Shown here: one piece after another, positions 1 to 7,493 of the stretch
Layout: each line of letters opens with the position of its first letter
Numbering within the stretch: the first letter of the stretch is position 1
Assembly (NCBI GenBank): GCA_963580245.1
Contig: CAUZJO010000001.1
Location: forward strand, 62,001 to 126,000
Length of the DNA: 64,000 nucleotides
Source: CAUZJO01 sp963580245
GTDB taxonomy: Bacteria > Sumerlaeota > Sumerlaeia > MVZB01
Reading direction: 5' to 3'
Notes under the pieces: generated by a model
Seen by the model: the letters and a program-made list of their open reading frames with translations, nothing else
The model's database searches: none
Told to the model about the DNA's origin: nothing
Program-made: the position numbers and the translations under genes

Positions 1-193
1 CGTCGAAGAGTGGCGCTAGGTTGCAATGAAATAGGATGAATCCGGTCTCCCTACTGTTCAGGTTTACGCCCGTCTGCCAGGCCAGGACAAAGACGAGGTC
101 GCTTACAAGGATTCGTGGTTTATTTATAATAAAAGACTTAAGTAGTTTTCAGGGCTGATGTCCTCTGCGTCCAATACATCGGACCACCTCGAT

Positions 194-370
194 TCATCCG
201 CTGGCGGGTTTCTTACCGAATCTCTTACCGAACCTCGGCAGCGACGGCACCCTTGGGGCCCGCGATGGTCCCTTCGCTCCGCGAGCGACCCCTGGCCCGA
301 TGCCGAAAATAAGCGGCAGAACCACAAGTTCCACCGCGAATACGGCGAGGACGACGGTTAGATTACTCAT
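194..370 (-). CDS. Small membrane protein, 58 aa, unrecognised
   Basis: An ATG-to-TGA frame of 58 codons on the minus strand lies 40 bp downstream of the interrupted acidic-protein gene. The product starts MSNLTVVLAVFAVELVVLPL, a single hydrophobic helix of about 20 residues, then a glycine/alanine turn and a strongly basic tail with two FGK(R/K) motifs near the C-terminus. The helix-then-positive-tail layout fits an N-out or signal-anchor inner-membrane peptide. I do not recognise a family. The upstream Shine-Dalgarno is weak (a GAGA about 10 nt before ATG). Coding status is inferred only from the clean hydrophobic profile and its position at the end of a minus-strand unit. Confidence 0.4.
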   Translation of the reverse strand: MSNLTVVLAVFAVELVVLPLIFGIGPGVARGAKGPSRAPRVPSLPRFGKRFGKKPASG

Positions 371-410
371 GTCTTTGTATCTCGGTCTTTCGTCAAAACC
401 CGGGAATTCA

Positions 411-1562
411 TTAGAATCCTAGGTCGTCGAAGTTGACCTTCAAGTCCTCATGATCAAGTTCCGCGCTCGCCCGCAAGGACGTTGAGATCGGTCTCGGTTT
501 TGAAGAGTCGGCCTGGTTATTCCTCATGAATGGTTCCTCCTCCTCGAATTCCTCTTCGCTTTCCTCGTCTTGCCCGACTCCGTCTTTTTCCTCTATCTCT
601 TCTTCGTCTTAAGCTTCTTCCAGTGGTTCGGGTTCACCCGTTTCCTTATCGTCTTTCTCGCCGTCATTGATTTCCTCCTCGCTGCCGATTGAACGGTCTT
701 CCTTGGCCGGTTCTTTTTTCGACGCTTGCTCTTTCTTGGCCTGCTCTAGATTTTCGACGCTGACTTCCATCGATCGCATGACGGTCTCGACGGCGGCAAC
801 GTCCCCCTGCCCTTCTTCGCTCGGTGAAGCTGCATCGGATTCTTCACTCTCATCGTTGTCGTCCGCTTCCGGCTCCAGGAGTTGTGTTGCTTCAATGTCC
901 TTTGAAACTTCCGGCGTTGATCTTTCGGCTTGAGGCGGCTCCTCTTCCACCTCCTCTTACACCGGGGCATCTTGTTCCTCGGGCTCCTCGCCGGAGACGT
1001 CGTTAACGGCTTCATTCGGCTGTTCATGGGGAGACGTTAAGCTGGATTCTTCTTCTCTCAACCCCTCGCCCGGCGTCCCTCCTGGCCCAGTATTCTCCTC
1101 CGCCAACGACGCTTGATCCGCAACAGCCTTGGTCCCAGCGGGACCGATTCGGGATACAACGACCTTCCTTATGATGAGTAGAGCAGCCAGAGCAACATTC
1201 AGGAGGAAAACGTAAAGAATCACCATGAGAGTTGACACCGATGCCGACGTCTCGACGCGCTCCAGCTCGGTCGCCGGCTCCGGTTCTGTATTTAGGTGGC
1301 CCTGATGAGTTGTGTCGGGATCTTCGGAAGAGGGAATTCCACGGTCCGGTGGTAACTGGGGTCGATCACTCGCTCGCTCTTGGTGAGAAACCCGCGGCGG
1401 AACCGGCGAATCTAAGGAATGCTCCGTTGGAGGCTCATCGGCCAGTCCTGGGTCAACCACCCCAAGCTGCTCATAAGGCGCAAACTCAGCCGGTTGAGTC
1501 GCGATGGCAACCGAATGTGGGATTGCCAAGGTCAGGGCAACTAGAAAAAACGGTGCTCTCAC
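411..1562 (-). pseudogene. Acidic single-pass membrane protein, interrupted by two in-frame TAA codons
   Basis: One reading frame runs from a GTG at 1562 (or an upstream start at 1619) to a stop at 411-413, but TAA codons fall in frame at 957-959 and 609-611. The N-terminus after GTG is a signal peptide (MRAPFFLVALTLAIPHSVAIA). A proline-rich stretch follows, then a transmembrane helix (VSTLMVILYVFLLNVALAAL), a basic RKVVVSR stop-transfer and a very acidic Glu/Asp-rich tail. The tail keeps its composition beyond both stops and ends in DLKVNFDDLGF. AGGGAAG lies about 10 nt before the GTG. TAA is a normal terminator elsewhere in the window (both PQQ-like genes, the A-type carrier, ispH), so recoding is unlikely and I call it a recent pseudogene. 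The 5' piece to 957 could still be made as a truncated protein. Function unknown. Confidence 0.5.
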
Positions 1563-1689
1563 AAACTCTCGGCTTCCCTCGCTGCAACGACCCGTAACGA
1601 CGTACTCCTCCCCCGTCAACGCATCGGCATTTTGAGACCCTCAACTTAGATCGGTGACCTCGTGGGGATCAGTTCGCCTCCAACGAATG

Positions 1690-2275
1690 GTAACCAAGGC
1701 ATCTTTTGCATAGGTATTGGATATGTACTAATATGTACTCTCTTAATACTCATCATCATCATCATACTGTGAAGGAAGTGGAAAAGTATGATAAGTGTAA
1801 TAGTATCAATGCTTTAGGACTGTCTTGAAAAAAGGGACATCTCTGGTATTCATTCACAGCTGGAGCCAGCGGGTGGGTGATGAAAAGGGAAAGGGCGGTT
1901 CAGGCGGGACGATGTTGTGGGAGCCTGTGGATAAATAAATAGCCTCTCGTGGTGTTTTTGCTGACGAAATCGAAATAAAGCCCATGGAAGTAGGAGCAAT
2001 CGTATGTTGCGGGGTTATCCACAGATCTGCTTAGCCGGGGGATTGTTTTCTAAAAGGTGCGTTTTTTAGGCGACGGGTAATGGAAGTCGTGTAGATTCAA
2101 TCATTTAGAGATAGTAAAAATATTCGGCGAGAGAATGGATTCAATTGAAAGGGATGAGTTATTCACAGGGCCGAGGGAGCCTGTGGAAAACTCGGGAAGG
2201 GCTAATATCTTTTGGCTTACGGACCGCCTAGGGGCTCTAAGCCAAGAGCGTGCCAGGGGCACTCTTCCACAGCCG
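1690..2275. other. Candidate replication origin (oriC): AT-rich region with a DnaA-box cluster
   Basis: This gene-free stretch is far more AT-rich than its surroundings, especially 1695-1830, which includes a run of CAT triplets around 1750. Five DnaA-box-like 9-mers cluster within about 350 bp. TTATCCACA is perfect at 2015-2023 (plus) and 1926-1934 (minus). TTATTCACA is at 2159-2167 and TTTTCCACA at 2182-2190 (minus). A weaker TCTTCCACA is at 2263-2271. Genes leave in both directions (minus to the left, pyrF plus to the right). No dnaA, dnaN, rpmH or parAB gene is in view, so this rests on box clustering and base composition alone. Confidence 0.5.
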
Positions 2276-2486
2276 GCGGTTCGTCAGGATTGACGTGATC
2301 TCCCTCGTGGTTTCTGGCTATTTGCTAGGTTAAGCTTGCCGAAATAGGGGCGGGAGGGCAAGAATGTCGTCCTTGCATGGCCGCATCCAGGAGAGTTGAG
2401 TCGAAGGCCGATACGCGCATAGCTCCTGTCGGTCGCTGGGCGATTTAGACCAGTATGAGGGTGCGGGGGAAGAGTCGGTAGGACGT

Positions 2487-3323
2487 GTGAGCTTGGACAT
2501 CGAATTGCGCAGTTTCTTCGAGATGCTTGCCGACCGTTGCGACCAGGTGGGCAGCAGCCTTTGCATCGGGTTGGACCCCGACCCGCTGAGGATCCCCCGC
2601 TATCTGGGGTCCGGGCCCGAGGCGATCTACAAGTTTTGCGCCGAGATCATCGAGGCGACCGCCGACCTGGCTTCAGCGTTTAAGCCGAACGCGGCCTTTT
2701 TTGAATCCATCGGCGTGGAGGGGCTCCACGTGCTGGATCAGGTGCTGCGCCTGGTGCCGCCGGAGGTTCCGGTGATCTTGGACGTCAAGCGCGGCGACGT
2801 GGGTAGCACCGCCAAGCACTACGCGCGGGCGGCCTTCGAACGGATGCGGGTTGGGGCGGTGACGGTCAATCCGTATATGGGATTCGACGCCGTGGAGCCG
2901 TTCATGGAGTTCGAGGGCCGGGCGGTCTACGTGTTGTGCCTGACCTCCAACCGCGGGGCGCTCGATTTCCAGTTGCAGGAGGATTTGTATTTGAGGGTCG
3001 CGCGGCGGGTCGGTGAATGGAATCACATGGGGAACCTTGGCATGGTGGTCGGCGCGACGCGCCCGCAGTTCTTGAGCAGTATCCTGGCGATCTCACCGGA
3101 CGTTCCGCTGCTCATCCCAGGGTTGGGCGCGCAGGGCGGTGATCTGGAGCAGATCATGGAAGCGGCGCCGGGCTTGCCGCCCCACCACCTGTTGTTCAAT
3201 GTTTCACGGTCGATCCTCTACGCCGCATCGGACAAGTCGTTCGGGCACCAAGCGCGTGTCGCCGCGCGGCAGTACAGCAAGCTGATCGCGGACGCGCGCG
3301 AGAAGGTGGCTAGAGCACCCTGA
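2487..3323 (+). CDS. pyrF: Orotidine-5'-phosphate decarboxylase (subfamily 2)
   Basis: Decarboxylates OMP to UMP, the last step of de novo pyrimidine synthesis, in the cytoplasm. The 278-residue TIM barrel matches the longer type-2 (mycobacterial-like) subfamily in length and motifs: CIGLDPDP near residue 26, FKPNAAFFE near 65, and the catalytic LDVKRGDVGSTA with D99, K101 and D104. A GTG start at 2487 is preceded by a GGGGGAAGAG-like ribosome site. The last codons and the TGA lie inside the first 26-bp direct repeat that bounds the downstream hairpin element, so the extreme C-terminus (ARAP) is probably repeat-derived. No pyrimidine genes adjoin it. Confidence 0.95.
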   Translation: MSLDIELRSFFEMLADRCDQVGSSLCIGLDPDPLRIPRYLGSGPEAIYKFCAEIIEATADLASAFKPNAAFFESIGVEGLHVLDQVLRLVPPEVPVILDVKRGDVGSTAKHYARAAFERMRVGAVTVNPYMGFDAVEPFMEFEGRAVYVLCLTSNRGALDFQLQEDLYLRVARRVGEWNHMGNLGMVVGATRPQFLSSILAISPDVPLLIPGLGAQGGDLEQIMEAAPGLPPHHLLFNVSRSILYAASDKSFGHQARVAARQYSKLIADAREKVARAP

Positions 3324-3689
3324 GAAGCGCAATCGGGTCGGGGCCCATCTCACGGTTCCGCGAGATGAGCCCTTGCTGGCCGGGGGAACAAATCAAATCT
3401 GTCCTCATGCTTGACCCCGCAGGGGTCGAATGTGATTAGCCGTGAGTGTCAACCCACGGTTCGCGGTCCCCATACCACGACAACCCTGGAAGGGTTGAAT
3501 CGTAACGTGATGCGGCCTGTTCAACCCTTTCAGGGTCGTGACGTTTTGGGGCCCCATGTCCGGGGGTGGCAACCCCCGGCTAATCACGTTGCTCCCCTCC
3601 AGGGAGCCAAGGCACGGATTTGCGCTATCAGCCCGAAGGTGCTATCTCACGGATCCGTGAAATGCACTCTGAGAAGCGTAATCGGGTCG
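3315..3689 (+). repeat. Composite hairpin-array repeat, copy 1, bounded by 26-bp direct repeats
   Basis: Direct repeats at 3315-3340 and 3664-3689 (24 of 26 identical) bound a string of short palindromes. They are CATCTC..GAGATG (3346-3367), GACCCC-GCA-GGGGTC (3413-3427), CCGTG..CACGG (3440-3459), CAACCCT-GGA-AGGGTTG (3481-3497), ACCCT-TTC-AGGGT (3524-3536), CCGGGGGT-GGCA-ACCCCCGG (3560-3579), GCTCCC-CTCCA-GGGAGC (3591-3607) and the perfect 14-mer TCACGGATCCGTGA (3647-3660). The same order recurs in inverse orientation at 14170-14435. A 103-codon open frame inside (3411-3722) has no protein-like character. It could be a mobile non-coding element or a structured RNA. Confidence 0.75.
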
Positions 3690-3808
3690 TTAGCGGTTGA
3701 TGGTTGGTCGCGGGACTGGTAATACTACTCTCCCGACGCAGGACGTCCCTTTCGCCGTAAAGCAGTTATCAGACGAACGCACGGGAGATAGAAAGAGGAG
3801 CCAGCTTG

Positions 3809-5056
3809 ATGGAAAGAGCCATTTTTAAACTGAAAAACATCGTCTTGTACCTGGCGGCCATGATCGCCATTGCGCAACCACTAGGAGCGGTCAGCCAGTC
3901 GCAGACGGGCGCGGATTGGGCACAGTGGTGGGGACCGAATCGAGATGGGATTTCGGCGGAGTCCGACTGGCTAGCCCAGTGGCCCACGGAGGGGCCAACT
4001 AAATGCTGGGAGGTCTCCATCGGGAATGGCTACTCCGCCGTGTCGGTCAGCGACGGCCGGGTCTATGCCATGGGGACCGACGGCACGAATGACGGGGTCT
4101 TCTGCTTCGACGCGGCCAGTGGCGAGCCGAAGTGGAAAGTCGAGTACGCCTGCGGGCTCTATGACGTGATGCACAAAGGGGGACCCTCTTCGACTCCGCT
4201 CATCGATGGAGACTGGGTCTACACATTGAGCAAGGACGGCGACCTCTACTGCCTGAACGCGAAGACGGGAGATGAGGGCTGGAAGCGCAATCTAAGAGAG
4301 GATCTCAAGCTCGAACCGCCGACTTTCGGGTACTGCACGTCGCCGATGATCGAAGGGGGACGGTTGATCGTGGACGTTGGCGTGGTCGTCGCGCTTGACA
4401 AAGGGAACGGCCAAACGATCTGGAAGAGCGAGCCATACCACCCAAGCTATGCCTCGCCGACTGCATTTACCCACGATGGCAAACGCCGGCTGGCGGTGTT
4501 CAACGGCAACGGCTTAGTGGTGCTGGACGCGGAGACCGGCGGGGAGATCGCACAGTTCGAGTGGTACCAGGACTATCGGGTCAACGCGGGCCAGCCGATT
4601 ATTCAGGGCGACCGGATCTTCATCTCGACGGGTTACGGAAAAGGCTGCGCGATGCTGAAATTCGACGGCGAGAAACTTGAGCCGCAATGGACGAACGAGA
4701 ATATGCGCAACCAGTTCTGGAGCAGTGTCCTGTGGAAGGGACACATCTACGGTGTCGACGGTGACAAGCTGCGTTGTCTGGACTGGGAGACGGGGGAGGC
4801 CAAGTGGACCTATGAGGATTACACGAAAGGTTCGTTCATGCTTGCCGACGGGAAGCTCATCATCCTGAGCGAGGTGGGGGAGGTGGTCGTCGGCGAGCCC
4901 AGTCCCGAGGGTTTTCGCGAGATCTCGCAGGCCCACCCGATGTCGGGGGTGTGCTGGACCATGCCGGTCCTCTCGAACGGCAGGATTTATTGCCGCAACG
5001 AGGAGGGCCGGTTGATTTGCCTTGATGTCAGCGCGAAGGCCAACGAAGAAGAGTAA
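3809..5056 (+). CDS. Secreted PQQ-like beta-propeller repeat protein (first of a tandem pair)
   Basis: A 415-residue exported protein. After a signal peptide (about residues 1-30, cleaved near AVSQSQT) comes DWAQWWGPNRDG, the hallmark opening of planctomycete PQQ-like quinoprotein-fold proteins. About seven propeller blades follow, with repeats of the type VYTLSKDGDLYCLNAKTGDEGW. Such proteins usually act as periplasmic scaffolds or sugar/polymer-associated proteins; cofactor binding cannot be inferred here. I chose ATG 3809, with AGAGGAG 8 nt upstream, over the in-frame TTG at 3806. The gene lies 8 bp upstream of a paralogue, so the two are probably co-transcribed. Confidence 0.88.
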   Translation: MERAIFKLKNIVLYLAAMIAIAQPLGAVSQSQTGADWAQWWGPNRDGISAESDWLAQWPTEGPTKCWEVSIGNGYSAVSVSDGRVYAMGTDGTNDGVFCFDAASGEPKWKVEYACGLYDVMHKGGPSSTPLIDGDWVYTLSKDGDLYCLNAKTGDEGWKRNLREDLKLEPPTFGYCTSPMIEGGRLIVDVGVVVALDKGNGQTIWKSEPYHPSYASPTAFTHDGKRRLAVFNGNGLVVLDAETGGEIAQFEWYQDYRVNAGQPIIQGDRIFISTGYGKGCAMLKFDGEKLEPQWTNENMRNQFWSSVLWKGHIYGVDGDKLRCLDWETGEAKWTYEDYTKGSFMLADGKLIILSEVGEVVVGEPSPEGFREISQAHPMSGVCWTMPVLSNGRIYCRNEEGRLICLDVSAKANEEE

Positions 5057-5064
5057 CCCTAGAA

Positions 5065-6309
5065 GTGGCGACATTCGGAATGCGCACCGCCCTTGCCTGT
5101 TTCGTGCTATGCGCCGTCGGACCCGCGCGGGTCATGGGGCAGTCGGCCGAGATCGGCGGGGACTGGCCGCAGTGGCGCGGGCCGAACCGCGATGGGGTTT
5201 CCGCCGAGACCGAGTGGCTGGCCCAGTGGCCGGCCCAGGGGCCCAAGCAGCTCTGGGCCACGAACGTCGGGACCGGTTGCGCCAGCGTGGCGGTCGTTGA
5301 CGGGCGGCTTTACACCAACGGCAACGATAGCGATACGGAGACAATCTATTGCCTGGACGCCGAGACGGGCGAGGAGATCTGGGCGTACGATTTCGAGTGC
5401 GCGCTCGATCCGAGACAGTTCGAGGGGGGCTCGGCCGCCACGCCGGCCGTCGACGGCCGGCGCGTCTTCACCCTCAGCCGGCAGGGGGACATCCACTGCC
5501 TGGACGCGGCATCGGGCGAGGAGCTGTGGGCGAGGAAGGCCAAGCGAGACTTCGGCGCTGACAAGCCGACCTGGGGCTTCTCGGGGTCGCCGTTGCTCCT
5601 GGGCGACCGGGTGATCTTCAACGCCGGCGTCACGGTGGCATTCAACAAGGCCGACGGCTCGGTCGCTTGGAAGACGGGCAACCGCGGCGCGGCATATTCG
5701 TCGCCGGTAGCCTTCAAGAACAAGGACGGCGAGACGTTGCTGGCGATTTTCAACCAGCCGGGTCTGGACGTGCTGAGGGCCGACAACGGCAAGCGAGTGG
5801 CGAATTACGAATGGCCGACCTCCTACGACGTCAACGCCGCGACGCCGATCATTTCCGGTCAGTTGATCTTCATCTCGTCGGGCTACAACGCCGGGGCGGT
5901 GCTGATGCGGCTCAAGGGCGGGCGGCTGAGCAAGATTTGGCGCAGCCGTGTGATGCGCAACCATTTCGGCAGTTCGGTGTCGTGGGAAGGCCACCTCTAT
6001 GGCTTTGACGAGAGCCGGCTGCGATGCGTGCAGTTCAGCACGGGTCAGGAGCGGTGGACCGAGGGCGACCTGGGCAAAGGCACGCTGCTGGCGGCCGGGG
6101 GCAAGTTGATCATCCTGAGCGAGGAGGGCGAATTGGTGATCGCCGAGGCCTCGCCCGAGGGCTTCCGGGAACTCGCGCGTCGGCAGGTCCTTGGAGGCCG
6201 CTGCTGGGTCGCGCCGGTCTTATCGGGCGGTCGGCTTTACGTGAAGAACAATATCGGCCGCCTGCTGGCCTTCGACCTGCGCGAGTCTGGCGGCGATTCC
6301 GGAGGCTAA
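5065..6309 (+). CDS. Secreted PQQ-like beta-propeller repeat protein (second of a tandem pair)
   Basis: A 414-residue paralogue of the preceding gene with the same plan: signal peptide, DWPQWRGPNRDG at the mature N-terminus, then propeller repeats such as VFTLSRQGDIHCLDAASGEELW and LIILSEEGELVIAEASPEGFREL. GTG 5065 begins 8 bp after the upstream stop. An in-frame ATG at 5080 (MRTALACFVLCAVGPARVMG) gives a tidier signal peptide, and neither start has a strong ribosome site. It is far more GC-rich at third positions than its partner, so the duplication is old or one copy has been ameliorated. Role not deducible beyond an exported WD/PQQ-type propeller. Confidence 0.88.
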   Translation: MATFGMRTALACFVLCAVGPARVMGQSAEIGGDWPQWRGPNRDGVSAETEWLAQWPAQGPKQLWATNVGTGCASVAVVDGRLYTNGNDSDTETIYCLDAETGEEIWAYDFECALDPRQFEGGSAATPAVDGRRVFTLSRQGDIHCLDAASGEELWARKAKRDFGADKPTWGFSGSPLLLGDRVIFNAGVTVAFNKADGSVAWKTGNRGAAYSSPVAFKNKDGETLLAIFNQPGLDVLRADNGKRVANYEWPTSYDVNAATPIISGQLIFISSGYNAGAVLMRLKGGRLSKIWRSRVMRNHFGSSVSWEGHLYGFDESRLRCVQFSTGQERWTEGDLGKGTLLAAGGKLIILSEEGELVIAEASPEGFRELARRQVLGGRCWVAPVLSGGRLYVKNNIGRLLAFDLRESGGDSGG

Positions 6310-6377
6310 AGCCCGAGGGTTCGTTAGCGGCTCTCACCCTGTTTCAAATCACAGCTATTGCTAATTAGAATGAAGCA

Positions 6378-6983
6378 TCACGGCGCGTTCTGCGTGGTTT
6401 CGATGCCGCCGAAGGCGAAGAGCTCGCCCGCGGAGACCGTTCCGTTGGTGGGGTCGTAGAAGACGCGGCGGCGCGCGAAGTAGGAGTCGAACTGGCTGCT
6501 GGGGCCCAGCGAGGAGAAGTTGTAGTTGTCGGGGTTGCCGCCGTGGGCGGACTGGCCGCTCTGGGGATTATCGAAAAAGGCCCCCAGCGTGTTGTAGGCG
6601 TAGGTGTAGGGCGGCTGGTCGGGGAAGAGAACGACGAGGGGCGGATTGGGGTCGAACTGATTGTGGAACGGGTCGTGGGGCAGGCCCGTCACGAAGCTGA
6701 CCGGGGTGGTCAGGACGCGCAGCCGCAGGGCCGCATCGAAATCGACGAGCGGGTTCGGGGAATGGATGTCGTCCCCGTCGGGCGGAAACGTGTTGTAGTC
6801 CACGGCGTAGGCCTCGACGGCGGTCTTGAGCGAGCGCATGTCGGCCAGGGCGCGCGCGACCTTCGAGCGGACCTGGGCCTCGAGAAGATTGGGCACGGCG
6901 ATCGCCGCGAGGATGGCGATTATCGCCACGACGATCAGTAGTTCGATGAGCGTAAAGCCACGTTGGATTTTGAAGTGTTTCAT
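6378..6983 (-). CDS. Type II secretion / type IV pilus-like pseudopilin
   Basis: The precursor has a short basic leader MKHFKIQRG followed by the class III prepilin cleavage site G|FTLIEL, with Glu at mature +5, and a hydrophobic N-terminal helix to about residue 32. The remainder (ARALADMRSLKTAVEAYAVDYNTFPPDG) resembles GspG-like pseudopilins. It would be processed by a prepilin peptidase and join a secretion pseudopilus or pilus; none of those genes is in the window. I start at 6983 rather than the in-frame 7043 because a promoter -10 element overlaps 7043-7048 and the leader is then of normal length. It stands alone between two plus-strand genes. Confidence 0.85.
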   Translation of the reverse strand: MKHFKIQRGFTLIELLIVVAIIAILAAIAVPNLLEAQVRSKVARALADMRSLKTAVEAYAVDYNTFPPDGDDIHSPNPLVDFDAALRLRVLTTPVSFVTGLPHDPFHNQFDPNPPLVVLFPDQPPYTYAYNTLGAFFDNPQSGQSAHGGNPDNYNFSSLGPSSQFDSYFARRRVFYDPTNGTVSAGELFAFGGIETTQNAP

Positions 6984-7042
6984 ATCAACTAGGCACCCGA
7001 AACGGAGATTATTATGTGGGTCCAGATGTATCATGGCCTTCA

Positions 7043-7071
7043 AAATTAAACCAGCGCGGCGGGTTTGTCAA
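7043..7071 (-). promoter_or_regulatory. Sigma-70-type promoter for the pseudopilin gene
   Basis: On the minus strand, a perfect TTGACA (7066-7071) is followed after 17 nt by TAATTT (7043-7048); an overlapping TTTAAT gives a better -10 at 15 nt spacing. Transcription would begin near 7035, between the two possible start codons, which supports translation from 6983. Confidence 0.5.
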
Positions 7072-7104
7072 AACCCAATGACGGCGGGTTGAGCCTTGAG
7101 GGTG

Positions 7105-7126
7105 CATCTCGCGGTTCCGTGAGATG
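7105..7126. repeat. Mini-palindrome CATCTC-GCGGTTCCGT-GAGATG
   Basis: A short inverted repeat nearly identical to the units at 3346-3367 and around 14172-14194, and related to the palindrome at 3647-3660. In this window it is always intergenic. Here it sits between the pseudopilin promoter and the next small gene. It may be a REP-like element or a terminator-like structure. Confidence 0.55.
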
Positions 7127-7208
7127 GTGGGATGGTGTATAGTTGCTGCGGCCAAGATAACGTGGCCCAAGGAGATGTTGCGCATGTTCAAGTTGGAGGT
7201 GTTGACCC

Positions 7209-7421
7209 ATGGCCGATCTCAAGACACTCAAGGCGCGCCTGGACCAAATCATGATCAAGGCCGAGCAGCTGGAGCCCGGCGGCGACCTGGCCGGCCTGAT
7301 CGACGCGGAGCTGGCCGGATTCAACCGCGAGCTGGCTGAGGCCATCGTCCGGCAGTGTGAGACGACGACCACGCGCGAGGGGTCGGATTTTCCTTCCTGT
7401 GCGCGGATTATGCTACTATAG
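7209..7421 (+). CDS. Small helical protein upstream of prfB, unrecognised
   Basis: A 70-residue frame with GGAGG about 10 nt before the ATG. The product is mostly amphipathic helix (MADLKTLKARLDQIMIKAEQ and onward to about residue 55) with a less structured tail ending in SCARIMLL. No domain is recognised. It ends 72 bp before prfB, but hairpins in the gap make co-translation doubtful. Support is codon-like composition, the ribosome site and the helix pattern; the last 15 residues may be non-native if the stop is eroded. Confidence 0.5.
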   Translation: MADLKTLKARLDQIMIKAEQLEPGGDLAGLIDAELAGFNRELAEAIVRQCETTTTREGSDFPSCARIMLL

Positions 7422-7431
7422 GCATTCAGCG

Positions 7432-7466
7432 GTCGCTCACGAGAGCGACGCGCCCCGTTTCGGGGC
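7432..7466 (+). promoter_or_regulatory. Two adjacent hairpins in the prfB leader
   Basis: GTCGCTC-ACGA-GAGCGAC (7432-7449) is followed at once by GCCCCG-TTT-CGGGGC (7452-7466), 28 nt before the prfB start codon. There is no T-run, so a simple intrinsic terminator is unlikely. It may be a structured 5' leader. Confidence 0.4.
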
Positions 7467-7493
7467 AGATTCGATGGGAGCTGGAGACCTTGC

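Noticed and set aside
411..1562. Stop-codon reassignment of TAA as an explanation for the interrupted frame
   Set aside because: Many intact genes here (both PQQ-like genes, the A-type carrier, ispH) end at TAA right at their expected family lengths.
1741..1790. CAT-triplet run as a DnaA-trio element in the candidate origin
   Set aside because: The triplet register does not match the reported 3'-GAT-5' trio on either strand, so I count it only as part of the AT-rich block.
3411..3722. 103-codon plus-strand frame in the intergenic repeat
   Set aside because: Its codons come from serial palindromes that recur inverted at 14170-14435; no ribosome site or domain.
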